Shown one piece after another: positions 26,195 through 35,000 of a DNA stretch of 64,000 bases (position 1 is its first letter; each line of letters opens with the position of its first letter). Under the pieces are notes generated by a model, which saw nothing but the letters and a program-made list of their open reading frames with translations, had not been told where the DNA came from and made no database searches. The DNA comes from CAYLLN01 sp040901775 (GTDB lineage: Bacteria > Planctomycetota > Planctomycetia > Pirellulales > Pirellulaceae). The stretch is taken from positions 10,368 to 74,367 of the forward strand of contig JBBDYF010000255.1 of NCBI GenBank assembly GCA_040901775.1. The letters are read 5' to 3'. A program made the position numbers and the translations under genes.

Positions 26195-27283
26195 ATGACG
26201 ATCGGTTTCGGCATTATAGGTTGCGGCATGATTTCGCGGTTTCACGGCAAGGCGGTCGCCGACATTCGCGGGGCCAAGGTCGTCGCCTGCTTCGACGCTT
26301 TCCCCGCCTCCGCCGACAAACTGGCCGCCGAAGTCGGCTGCACCGCATATCGCGATTTGGACGAGATGCTGGCCGATCCGGCCGTCGAGGTGGTGACGAT
26401 CTGCACCCCCAGCGGCTTGCACATGGAGCCGGCGATAGCCGCGGCCAAGGCGGGCAAGCATGTGATCGTGGAAAAGCCACTCGACATTACGCTCAAGCGC
26501 TGCGATGCGATGATCGCCGCCTGCGCGAAGGCGGGGGTCGTGCTGTCCCCCATTTTTCCCTCGCGGTTTCACGAATCGTCGCAGCTTTTGAAGGCCGCCA
26601 TCGACAAAGGGCGGTTCGGCAAATTGACGATGGGAGACGCCTACGTCAAGTGGTTCCGCACGCAGGAGTATTACGACAGCGGCGCGTGGCGCGGCACCTG
26701 GAAGCTCGACGGCGGCGGCGCCCTGATGAACCAGGCCGTGCATAGCGTCGATCTGCTGTTGTGGTTTATGGGGCCGGCCGTTGAGGTGTCGGCCTATACC
26801 AGCACGCTCGCCCACCAGCGGATCGAGGTGGAGGATGTGGCGGTGGCGACCGTCAAGTTTGCCAACGGCGCGCTGGGGACCATCGAGGCGAGCACGGCGA
26901 CCTGGCCCGGCGAGCTGAAACGGATCGAGATCAGCGGCAATGCCGGCAGCGCGGTCGTGCGCGAAGAAGATTTGGCGGTTTGGCGATTCGCCAAGGAAAA
27001 CAAGAACGACGAGGCCATTCGCCAGCGGATGGCGGGCCGCACGCACACCGGCGGCGGCGCGGCCGATCCCCAGGCAATCGGCCATCACGGGCACACACTG
27101 CAGTTTCAGGACGTGCTGGCCGCCATCAAAAAGGGAAAGCAGCCGCTGATCGACGGCCCCGAAGGCCGCAAGGCGGTCGAGCTGATTCTGGCGATCTACA
27201 AATCGGCCGAGATCGGCAAGCCGGTCAAGCTGCCGCTGGCGAGCGACCCCGCCCTCAAGGCCCGCGCGGCAGGAAAGAAGTAA
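26195..27283 (+). CDS. Gfo/Idh/MocA family oxidoreductase
   Basis: 362 residues. The Rossmann fold starts at once (GFGIIGCGMISRFHGKAV), followed by CTPSGLHMEPAI, the catalytic-lysine motif EKPLDIT near 94-100 and a C-terminal alpha/beta domain (GGGALMNQAVHSVDLLLWF, with the usual His-x-x-D). These enzymes use NAD(P) to oxidise or reduce sugars and inositols; planctomycetes encode many. AGGAGG lies about 9 bp before the ATG. The stop is directly followed by the first repeat of the array. Confidence 0.9.
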   Translation: MTIGFGIIGCGMISRFHGKAVADIRGAKVVACFDAFPASADKLAAEVGCTAYRDLDEMLADPAVEVVTICTPSGLHMEPAIAAAKAGKHVIVEKPLDITLKRCDAMIAACAKAGVVLSPIFPSRFHESSQLLKAAIDKGRFGKLTMGDAYVKWFRTQEYYDSGAWRGTWKLDGGGALMNQAVHSVDLLLWFMGPAVEVSAYTSTLAHQRIEVEDVAVATVKFANGALGTIEASTATWPGELKRIEISGNAGSAVVREEDLAVWRFAKENKNDEAIRQRMAGRTHTGGGAADPQAIGHHGHTLQFQDVLAAIKKGKQPLIDGPEGRKAVELILAIYKSAEIGKPVKLPLASDPALKARAAGKK

Positions 27284-27285
27284 TA

Positions 27286-27707
27286 CTAACCCGAAGCGTC
27301 AGCGAGGAAATCCGAGCATACTAACCCGAAGCGTCAGCGAGGGACTTGGNNNNNNNNNNNNNNNNNNNNNNNNNNNNNNNNNNNNNNNNNNNNNNNNNNN
27401 NNNNNNNNNNNNNNNNNNNNNNNNNNNNNNNNNNNNNNNNNNNNNNNNNGAGGAAATCCGAGCATACTAACCCGAAGCGTCAGCGAGGGACTTGGAACCG
27501 CCCGCAGCGTCAGCGAGGAAATCCGAGCATACTAACCCGAAGCGTCAGCGAGGGACTTGGAACCGCCCGAAGCGTCAGCGAGGGACTTGGAACCGCCCGA
27601 AGCGTCAGCGAGGGACTTGGAACCGCCCGCAGCGTCAGCGAGGGATCCGCAAATACTAACCCGAAGCGTCAGCGAGGGACTTGGAACCGCCCGCGCTTCC
27701 AGCGAGG
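27286..27707 (+). repeat. Tandem array of family-A repeats (interrupted by the assembly gap)
   Basis: Copies of CCCGAAGCGTCAGCGAGG(G/A)A, 18-20 bp each, separated by about 15-30 bp spacers such as cttggaaccg or aatccgagcatactaa, run from just after the oxidoreductase stop to the ribosome site of the transposase gene. At least nine copies are visible outside the N run. The same word occurs in reverse orientation downstream of that gene. Confidence 0.9.
27350..27449. other. Assembly gap (100 N)
   Basis: Exactly 100 unknown bases inside the repeat array: a scaffold join of nominal length. The real array may be longer. Confidence 0.99.
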
Positions 27708-27713
27708 TGAATC

Positions 27714-28238
27714 ATGCGTGGCCGTGAAAACGAAGCCCCCATGCCAGACCCCTTGGCGTATTTTCTGACGTGGGTGACCTACGGCGCCTGGCTACCGGGC
27801 GACGAGCGAGGCTGGGTCGAGTATCGACACGGCTGGCGACTTCCCCATTCGATTCTGGAATTGGAATCCGCAGCCAGGATGACGGAAGACGCCTGTCGTC
27901 TGGACCACGAGCAGCGCCGTCACGTCGAACGGCAAGTTGCCGAGACCTGCCAGTTTCGCGGCTGGCACTTACACGCCGTCAATTGCCGCAGCAATCACAT
28001 GCATGTTGTCATCACGGCCGGGCAGCGTCCTGAGCAGGTCCGTAGTCAGTTAAAAGCCTGGTGTACGCGGTGCTTGAAGCAAGAAGAAATGCGGCGTTTA
28101 GGCATCCGCGACGAAACCCTGGTGCGCCAGAACTGGTGGGCAGAGCGCGGCAGTCAACGATACATCAACGACGACGCAGGCTTGGAAGGCGCAACTCTTT
28201 ACGTGCGAGATGCACAGGATAGAGCGCACCTCAAATGA
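27714..28238 (+). CDS. REP-associated (Y1/HUH) transposase, family A
   Basis: 174 residues. LTWVTYGAWLPGDERGWVEY at the start and NCRSNHMHVVITAG around 95 are the Y1_Tnp signature; HMH is the HUH metal site. The nucleophile tyrosine is one of those in the last 60 residues. Enzymes of this type (RAYT/TnpA_REP) nick single-stranded hairpin repeats and are thought to spread them. The gene is framed by inverted arrays of one repeat family. Its Shine-Dalgarno (GAGGTGA) comes from the end of a degenerate repeat copy. Confidence 0.85.
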   Translation: MRGRENEAPMPDPLAYFLTWVTYGAWLPGDERGWVEYRHGWRLPHSILELESAARMTEDACRLDHEQRRHVERQVAETCQFRGWHLHAVNCRSNHMHVVITAGQRPEQVRSQLKAWCTRCLKQEEMRRLGIRDETLVRQNWWAERGSQRYINDDAGLEGATLYVRDAQDRAHLK

Positions 28239-28266
28239 CGTTGAAACACCGGTGCGCTAGCGATTG

Positions 28267-28423
28267 AGTCCCTTGCTGACGCTTCGGGTTAATTTGAGGA
28301 AGTCCCTCGCTGACGCTTCGGGTTAATTTGAGGAAGTCCCTCGCTGACGCTTCGGGTTGGTATAGGGAGTATCATCGCCAACCCGTGACCAAGGACATTG
28401 TCCCTCGCTGACGCTTCGGGTTG
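28267..28423 (-). repeat. Family-A repeats downstream of the transposase, inverted
   Basis: Four copies of TCCCTCGCTGACGCTTCGGG (about 28269, 28302, 28337 and 28401, the first with one mismatch), two joined by ttaatttgaggaag. The orientation is opposite to the array upstream of the transposase, so gene and repeats form one unit. Confidence 0.9.
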
Positions 28424-28429
28424 GTGTGG

Positions 28430-29476
28430 TTAGATCTTCACCGTCTTGCCGCAGCGAACCGCTTGCGTTTGCTTGTGGCAGATCGCGATGGCGTCGCGGG
28501 CCAGTTCGCCCGAAAGCAACGGCGACGGCTCGCCCGACGCGATCGACCGGGCGACCTCCTTCGCCTCGGCGTCGAAGGCCAGCAGCATCGGGTCTCCTGC
28601 CGGCATTTTCGGCTGCTCGGCCTTGCCCTTATTGTCGAGCAGCGTCAACGGCGTGATTTGCAGCTTGCCGCCGGCCATGACCGCCAGGTCGAAATAGAGC
28701 GTCGCTTTTTCCAGGTGGATCTCGAAGCCGTGGGTGAAGGGGCGGCCTTGCTGGTTGACGACGCCGCTGGTCGAACTGACCACCAGCGAAGCATCGGCAA
28801 ACTGGAACTGGCTGACGCAATACTCGACGACGTCTTTCCGCATTCGTCCCTGGCTAGTGACGCCCTGCGGCATGCCGAACAAGAGGCGAATGAAATGCGC
28901 ATCGTGAACGTGCAGATCGACCAGCGGTCCCCCCACGGCGGCCGGATTGAAAAAGTCTTTGAGCCAGAGCGGGTCGGAAATGACCCGCTTGAAGTGGCCG
29001 CCCAAGAGCTTGCCGTACTTGCCGCTGGCAATCGCCTGGCGGGCGAAAGCATACTCGGGCAAGAGCGGCAGGTTGTGCCCCACCAGGATTTGCTTGCCCA
29101 CCTTGTCGGCCGCCCGCACCATTTTGTCGCAATCGGCGACGGTCAATGCCATCGGCTTCTCGACAAACACATGCTTGCCCGCCCGCAGCGCGGCCAGCGC
29201 CGCCTCGCAGTGCGAATGCGGCGGCAGGCAAATATCGACCAGATCGACCGACGGATCGCCCAGCATTCCCGCCAGGTCCGAATACTTTTTCACGCCGGCC
29301 AGATCGACCTCTTCGCCCGGCGGGCCAAAGTTTCCTTGAATGCCGCGCCAGTCGCCGGCCAACTTTTTGGGATCGCGCGTGGCGATCGCCGCCACCTTGA
29401 TCCCCCGCGCCTTGCGGTAAGCGCGATAGTGAATCCAGCCCATGAAGCCGATACCGGCAATGCCAACGCGAAGCAT
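28430..29476 (-). CDS. Gfo/Idh/MocA family oxidoreductase
   Basis: 348 residues from MLRVGIAGIGFMGWIHYRAY, the Rossmann start. PPHSHCEAALAALRAGKHVF leads to the catalytic EKPMALT. The second domain has GGPLVDLHVHDAHFI, with the His and Asp of the active site. The protein is only about 30% like the other oxidoreductase of the window by eye. It stands 270 bp from rhaB on the same strand, so a role in deoxysugar metabolism is possible but not shown. Confidence 0.88.
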   Translation of the reverse strand: MLRVGIAGIGFMGWIHYRAYRKARGIKVAAIATRDPKKLAGDWRGIQGNFGPPGEEVDLAGVKKYSDLAGMLGDPSVDLVDICLPPHSHCEAALAALRAGKHVFVEKPMALTVADCDKMVRAADKVGKQILVGHNLPLLPEYAFARQAIASGKYGKLLGGHFKRVISDPLWLKDFFNPAAVGGPLVDLHVHDAHFIRLLFGMPQGVTSQGRMRKDVVEYCVSQFQFADASLVVSSTSGVVNQQGRPFTHGFEIHLEKATLYFDLAVMAGGKLQITPLTLLDNKGKAEQPKMPAGDPMLLAFDAEAKEVARSIASGEPSPLLSGELARDAIAICHKQTQAVRCGKTVKI

Positions 29477-29538
29477 GTTGCAACTCTCGAGATGGATGAA
29501 AATGAACACCGTCGTGACAGGCGAACCGCCAGCATCTT

Positions 29539-29719
29539 AACGCAAAGATGCAAAGGCGCAGGGATACGCAAAGAAGGAAAGACCGCGGATGACGCGGAGA
29601 ACGCGGATGAGGAGAGATAGGGAGAAATGCGAAGCCTACTACTTATCCGCGCTATTGGTGATCCGCGGTTCGGTTCGTCGTCTTTCTCTGCGGTCTTTGC
29701 GCCTTCGCGGCTTTGCGTT
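29539..29719. repeat. Inverted-repeat element between oxidoreductase and rhaB
   Basis: AACGCAAAG (29539-29547) and CTTTGCGTT (29711-29719) bound about 180 bp whose arms remain partly complementary: gcaaaggcgca against tgcgcct, agaccgc against gcggtct, ccgcggat against atccgcgg. It is an imperfect long hairpin without coding capacity. Confidence 0.6.
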
Positions 29720-29750
29720 GAGAAATTCGACGTCCGCCAATTAACTACCT

Positions 29751-31250
29751 CTACCCCCGCACCAGCTTTTCAAACCGCGCGTTCGCGTCGCTCCAGGCTT
29801 GCGGCAGCTTGGGGCGGAATTCCTGCACGGCGAAGCTGTTGCGAATGATCTCGCGGGCCTGGGCGATGCTGCCGATCGCGCCCTGGGCGACGGCCTGCAT
29901 CATCAGGTTGCCGATCGCCGTCGCCTCGACCGGGCCGGCGACGACGCGGCGGTTGGTGGCGTCGGCCGTCATCTGGCAGAGCAGCCGATTCTGCGTCCCG
30001 CCGCCGACAATGTGGATCGTCTCGATGCGGCCCCCCACCAGCTCTTCCAGATAACTCAGCACCATCCGGTACCGCAGGGCCAGGCTTTCGAGAGCCGCTC
30101 GGATCACCGCTCCTTCGCTTTGCGGCACGGTCTGCCCCGTTTTGGCGCAATAATCGCGGATCGCCACCGGCATGTCTGGCGGGGCGACGAACGACGGATC
30201 GTCGGTATTGACCAGCGACAACAGGGGGGGCGTTTCGCTTGCCCGGCGGGTCAGTTCTTCCCAGCCGTACTCAAAGCCCGACTGTTTCCAAACCCTGCGG
30301 CACTCTTGAACGAGCCACAAACCGGTAATGTTCTTGAGCAGCCGAGTCGTGCCGCCGACCCCTCCTTCGTTGGTAAAATTCAGCTCGTAGCAGCGATCGT
30401 TGATGATCGGCTGGGGCGTCTCGACCCCCATCAGCGACCAGGTGCCGCTGCTGATGTAGCACCAATCGGGGCGCTCGCCCGGCCTGCTGACGGCGGGAAC
30501 GGCAGCGACGGCACTCGCCGTGTCGTGAGTGCCGGGCAGGATCACCTCGACACCTGCCAGGTCGGTCTCGTCGGCCACGCCCGCTTGAATCTTTCCGAGT
30601 CGCGTGCCGGGAGGGACAACTTGCCCGAGAATATGCGCCGGCAGGCCAAACTTAGCGAGCAGATCGGTCGCCCACGCGCCGGACTTGGGGTTCAAACATT
30701 GCGTGGTCGAGGCGTTGGTCGCTTCGTTGGCCTTGATGCCCGTCAGCAGCCAGTGGAATAGGTCGGGCATCAGCAACAGCGACTCGGCCGCGTCCAACAG
30801 TGGCGAATCTTGCAGCTTCATCGCCAGCAGTTGATACAGCGAGTTGAACTCCATGAACTGCAGGCCGGTCGCGGCGAAAATCTCTTTCCGCGGGACAATG
30901 GCAAACGCCTCGTCGAAGATGCCGGCGGTGCGGCGGTCGCGATAGTGGTAGGGATTGCCCAGGATTTCGTCGTGGCGTCCCAAGAGGCCGAAATCGACCC
31001 CCCAGGTATCGACGCCGACGCTCGTGACCCGCCCCGAATACAACTTGCCGGCTGCTCGCAGGCCGCGCACTACGTGCTGCCACTGGTTGAGCAAATCCCA
31101 CTGCATGCGGCCGGCAATGGCCACGCCCCCATTGTCGAAGCGATAGACCTCTTCGAGCGCGAGCTGGCTGCCGTCGAACAAGCCGGCGACGACGCGGCCG
31201 CTCGACGCGCCAAGATCGACGGCCAGGAAAACTTGGGAGGTAGCGGGCAT
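29751..31250 (-). CDS. rhaB: Rhamnulokinase (FGGY family)
   Basis: 499 residues. It phosphorylates L-rhamnulose with ATP. The N-terminal FGGY domain has FLAVDLGASSGRVVAG (8-23) and the sugar-binding segment GVDTWGVDFGLLG near 80. The hinge is TASAVAAVP and the C-terminal ATP site IHIVGGGTQNRLLCQ near 410. VDLGASSGR and DTWGVDFG are typical of RhaB rather than xylulokinase or glycerol kinase; L-fuculokinase activity cannot be excluded. No rhamnose isomerase or aldolase is adjacent. Confidence 0.9.
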   Translation of the reverse strand: MPATSQVFLAVDLGASSGRVVAGLFDGSQLALEEVYRFDNGGVAIAGRMQWDLLNQWQHVVRGLRAAGKLYSGRVTSVGVDTWGVDFGLLGRHDEILGNPYHYRDRRTAGIFDEAFAIVPRKEIFAATGLQFMEFNSLYQLLAMKLQDSPLLDAAESLLLMPDLFHWLLTGIKANEATNASTTQCLNPKSGAWATDLLAKFGLPAHILGQVVPPGTRLGKIQAGVADETDLAGVEVILPGTHDTASAVAAVPAVSRPGERPDWCYISSGTWSLMGVETPQPIINDRCYELNFTNEGGVGGTTRLLKNITGLWLVQECRRVWKQSGFEYGWEELTRRASETPPLLSLVNTDDPSFVAPPDMPVAIRDYCAKTGQTVPQSEGAVIRAALESLALRYRMVLSYLEELVGGRIETIHIVGGGTQNRLLCQMTADATNRRVVAGPVEATAIGNLMMQAVAQGAIGSIAQAREIIRNSFAVQEFRPKLPQAWSDANARFEKLVRG

Positions 31251-31270
31251 AGGTCGTGGGCTCGTGCGTT

Positions 31271-31293
31271 GTGGGGCAGGCGTCTCGCCTGCC
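31271..31293 (+). repeat. REP element, family B (copy 1)
   Basis: GTGG is followed by the perfect hairpin GGCAGGCG-TCT-CGCCTGCC (31275-31293). A GTRG tetranucleotide next to a hairpin is the classic REP form read by RAYT enzymes. It lies just past the end of the second transposase gene. Confidence 0.85.
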
Positions 31294-31323
31294 GTAAATC
31301 AATCCTGGGTGACGAGCGTCGAG

Positions 31324-31959
31324 TCAACACGACTTCCGGTCGTAGGCGGACGAGTATGGCCAGGCTTGCCTCGTCGGGCACAGCCCTGCTTTCACGGGAT
31401 TCAACTCGATGTAATCGAAGATCCGTTCCAACTCGTCCTCGTCACGCACGCAGTGGTCATACGATTCATCTTGCCAGAAAACTCCCGCTCTTCCCAGCAC
31501 GGCATTGCACTCGTGCGCCGTATAGCTCTTGATGCTTTGCATGATGACCTCTCTTGGCGATTTGTTTTTGCCCAACGTCGAACTCCACGGGGCAAGCGGG
31601 CGAAACAGCCAATGGAAATGGCTGGGCATGACGACAAAGGCAATCAGCTCGTATCTCGATTGATGAAAATAGTTCAGCGAACGGGCCACGATGTCGGCAA
31701 GTTCGGGACGCTCCAAGTGACGAACCGCGGCCTGAGTGTCGAGCCAGTTCTCCTGCTCCACAAACGTTTTTTTCCAGACGTACTCCTTCCACTCGAGCGA
31801 ACAATCTTGCGGTCGGTTGGAAAGTAACTGCTCCCGAAGCTCGCGAATTTTCGCCAGACCTTGGGCCGGGATGCTTCCGGCAAGGCAACTGGTGACGAAA
31901 TACGTAGCGCCGGGATAATCCCAGTGCGGCAGCCGGCGGCGGCGAAATTGCTCCTGCAT
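31324..31959 (-). CDS. REP-associated (Y1/HUH) transposase, family B
   Basis: 211 residues from the ATG at 31959 (a TTG four codons earlier is possible). RRRRLPHWDYPGATYFVTSC opens the fold, VVMPSHFHWLF near 115 holds the HUH pair, and SIKSYTAHECN near 150 carries the probable nucleophile Tyr. The following LGRAGVFWQDESYDHCVRD, EDELERIFDYIELNPVKAGL and WPYSSA are typical of the RAYT group. It is bounded by two family-B REP copies in opposite orientation (31271 and 32014). It is clearly different in sequence from the family-A enzyme 3 kb away. Confidence 0.9.
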   Translation of the reverse strand: MQEQFRRRRLPHWDYPGATYFVTSCLAGSIPAQGLAKIRELREQLLSNRPQDCSLEWKEYVWKKTFVEQENWLDTQAAVRHLERPELADIVARSLNYFHQSRYELIAFVVMPSHFHWLFRPLAPWSSTLGKNKSPREVIMQSIKSYTAHECNAVLGRAGVFWQDESYDHCVRDEDELERIFDYIELNPVKAGLCPTRQAWPYSSAYDRKSC

Positions 31960-32007
31960 CTTTCGTGGCAAGCGTGTCGCTTGTCTTTTCCGCGAAACAA
32001 GAAGTAG

Positions 32008-35000
32008 CTATTTGGCAGGCGGGACGCCTGCCCCACGCGTTTGCTCAAAATAGAACACGCCCCGCTTGTTGGCGACGATCACGTCCAACAGGCCGTCGGC
32101 GTTCATGTCGTGGACCTCGAACTGGGTGCCCACGCCGCTGTCGGCGTCGAACTCGTGCTTGGTCCACCGTGGGGTAGGCGTCTCGCCTGCCGTCCGCGAT
32201 AGCTCGTACCAGGCAATCGTCGCCGGTTCGTCCTCGCCGGGGTCGCGGCCGTTGTGGGCATAGAACCGCTTGCCCGTCACCAGGTCCGGCAAGCCGTCGC
32301 CGTTGATGTCGGCCAGGATCAGGGCGTGCGTCTGGGCAATCGAGTCGTCGATCTTGTGCGTCTTCCACTCGTCGCCGTTCTGTTCGTACCACCAGATGCC
32401 GCGCTTGTGGGCCGAGCTGCCGACGACGTCGTTATCGCCGTCGCCGTCGAAATCGAAGACGTACATCTGCGCCTGGGCCTCGCCGAAGGGGGCGGCGTGG
32501 AAGGGCCAAGGCTGCTCTACTGCTTGGCCTGCCGCGGAGTGGCGGCCCACATTTTCCCACCAGCCATTGGGCACGATCGCGTCGTTCTTGCCATCCTTGT
32601 TGATGTCGCCGACACCCAGGCCGTGATAGAACTTCTGCACGTTCACGTCGCCGGGGGCCGAAATCGGAGTTCCCTTCCATTCGAGCAGCGGGTTGGCCTG
32701 CGGCCGGGCGAGCGACAGCCGATTGGCCGCATCGCCATAAACCAACTCGCGGCGGCCGTCGCCGTCGGTATCCACGTACAGCGGGCTCTCGTCGTTCGTC
32801 TGCGGCACGACGACGTTGCGCTTCCACGGCTCCTTCGACGCGTGCCCCGGATTCTGGAACCACCAGGTTTGCTTGCCGGGAAAATCGACCACCACCAGAT
32901 CTTGCCGGCCGTCGCCATCGACATCTTCGGCCCAGTTCATGAACGTGTCGCCGTAGGTCTTGATGTCGAAGCTGTTCGGTTTCTCGCCGATCAGGTGCAT
33001 GGTCCAGGCGGAAGGGCTAGGGCTGGGGGCTAGGGCAGGAGATCCCTCGCTGACGCTTCGGGTTGGTGTGCCTGGATTCTCGTACCACACGCTCCCCGCC
33101 GAAATGTCCAGCAGCCCGTCGTTGTTGAAATCGCCCATGCCGACTCCTTCGCTACGGAAGGCCCGGTCGAGCGTCGTCTTTTTGAAGCTCACATTCGCGG
33201 AAGCGCCTTCAGCCGGTGGCTTGCTGACCGGATACGGCAGCGCGGGGACGTGCGACGGCAGCAGCGTCAGCTTGAGGTTCTTATAGCGAACCTCGGTCTT
33301 GCCCCCCGAGTGCAGTTGCAGGCCGATCACGCCGCGAAGGGCCGCCTCGGGATCGTCCCGATCGACGCACAGGTTGCCGTTGATCCAGGTTCGCACCCGG
33401 CTGCCGGCGGCGACGATCTCGTAACGGTTCCATTCCCCTTTTTTGACGGATTGCTCCCCTCCTTTGGCCTCCAAGAGCGCCCGGCCGTGCTCTTCGTACA
33501 GCTTGCCCCACCAGCCGGGACCGATGTCGGCCTGGTAGCCGCGCATCTCGCCGCCTGCGATCGGCTGGCTGCGAATCTGGATGCCGCTGTTCCCTTCGTC
33601 GCCGACCAGCTTCACGTCGAGCTCCAGACGGAAGTCGCCGAGCGAGAGCTCGCTAATTAAGAACTCGTTCTTGGCCAGCCCATCGGTTTTGCCGACGATT
33701 TCGCCTTCACTGACGCTCCACAGCTTCGCATCGCCGACCCAGCCGGCGAGTGACTTGCCGTCGAAGAACGTGCTTACATTGTCGGCGGTGGCCTGCATGG
33801 GCGTTTGCCCGCCGGCCGACAGGTAGGCGACCAGCGAGCGGATTTCGTGCGGGCCGAACAGGGCAAGCTGATTGTCGGGCATCATCGACTTTTCGCTCTG
33901 TTTGCTGGCCATAATCTCGGCCTTGGGCACCACGATCGTCTCGTTTTGCGTTTGCAGCGTCAGCGAGTCGGCGGTTTCTTCCTTGCGGATACCGGTCACT
34001 ATCCGGCCATCTTCCAATTGCACCACCAGCGGCTGGTACTCTTTGGCCATCACGGCGCTCGGATCGACGATGTTCGAGAGTAGATAATCGAGGTTCGACC
34101 GGTTCGAGCCGGTCAGGTCGGGGCCGACCTTGGCCCCGGTGCCAAACAGCGTGTGGCAAACCTGGCAGGTCTTGGCATAGACGGCCCTGCCCAGTTCGAG
34201 AGAGGGCTGGCGTGGGGCAGGCGTCTCGCCTGCCGAAGTCAGAACGAGCCGCTTGTACTCTTCGATCTGTTTTTTCAGGTCCTCCGGCGTGCTGCGAACG
34301 ACGCCCCACACTTGCTCGATTCGCTTGTTGAGCGCCTCGTCGCCGAGGTTCCGCAGGTTGGTCACCAAGTCAGCCGTCAGGTGATTGGCGGGCACCTTGC
34401 CGCCGGCTACGGCGTCGAGCAAAGCCGTGGCAAAGGCCGGCCGGCTGGTGAGTGTCGCCAGGGCGTCGCGCCGCTCGGCGGCAGACAGGTCGGCATAGAC
34501 ATCGAGGATGGCAGCGGGGATTTTGGCATCGTCGAACGAAGCGAGGCCGCGAAGCGCCTCGGGACGTAATTCTGTTGAGCGGAGCAGTTTGAGTAATGCC
34601 GGCAAGTGAGCCCGAGATTGGGCCTGGGCCAACGTCTGAATCGCGCCGCGGCGGAAGTTCATCGCCGCTTTCGGATCGAGGATCATCGCCGCCAACGATT
34701 CGATGGCCTTGGCGTTGCCGAAATTGACCGATAGCACCGCCGACTGGTAACGAACCTCCAGGTTCTCGGTCTTGGCCAGTTCGGCGGCGACCGGCTGCCA
34801 AGCCTGGGGCGCGGTGGCTCTCTTGCGTCCCTTCAGCGATTCGTTCATCCCGCGGAGGAAAGTGAGCCGCGTGGCATCGTCCTTGGCGTTCTTCAGCCCG
34901 TCGAGCAGTAGCGCCAGCGACTTCTCGGGATCGCCAGCGCCGATACGGCGGATCATGTATTCCTTGAGGATCGGAATGTTCTCGCCGGCAGTCATGGCCA

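Noticed and set aside
27346..27768. Frame running through the N gap into the transposase
   Set aside because: It is translated repeat DNA (TRSVSEG, NPKRQRG) with 100 unknown bases, not a gene.
27286..28423. Regular short repeats that could be taken for a CRISPR array
   Set aside because: Spacers are themselves repetitive and of uneven length, the orientation flips around the transposase, and no cas genes are present. A RAYT/REP array explains it.
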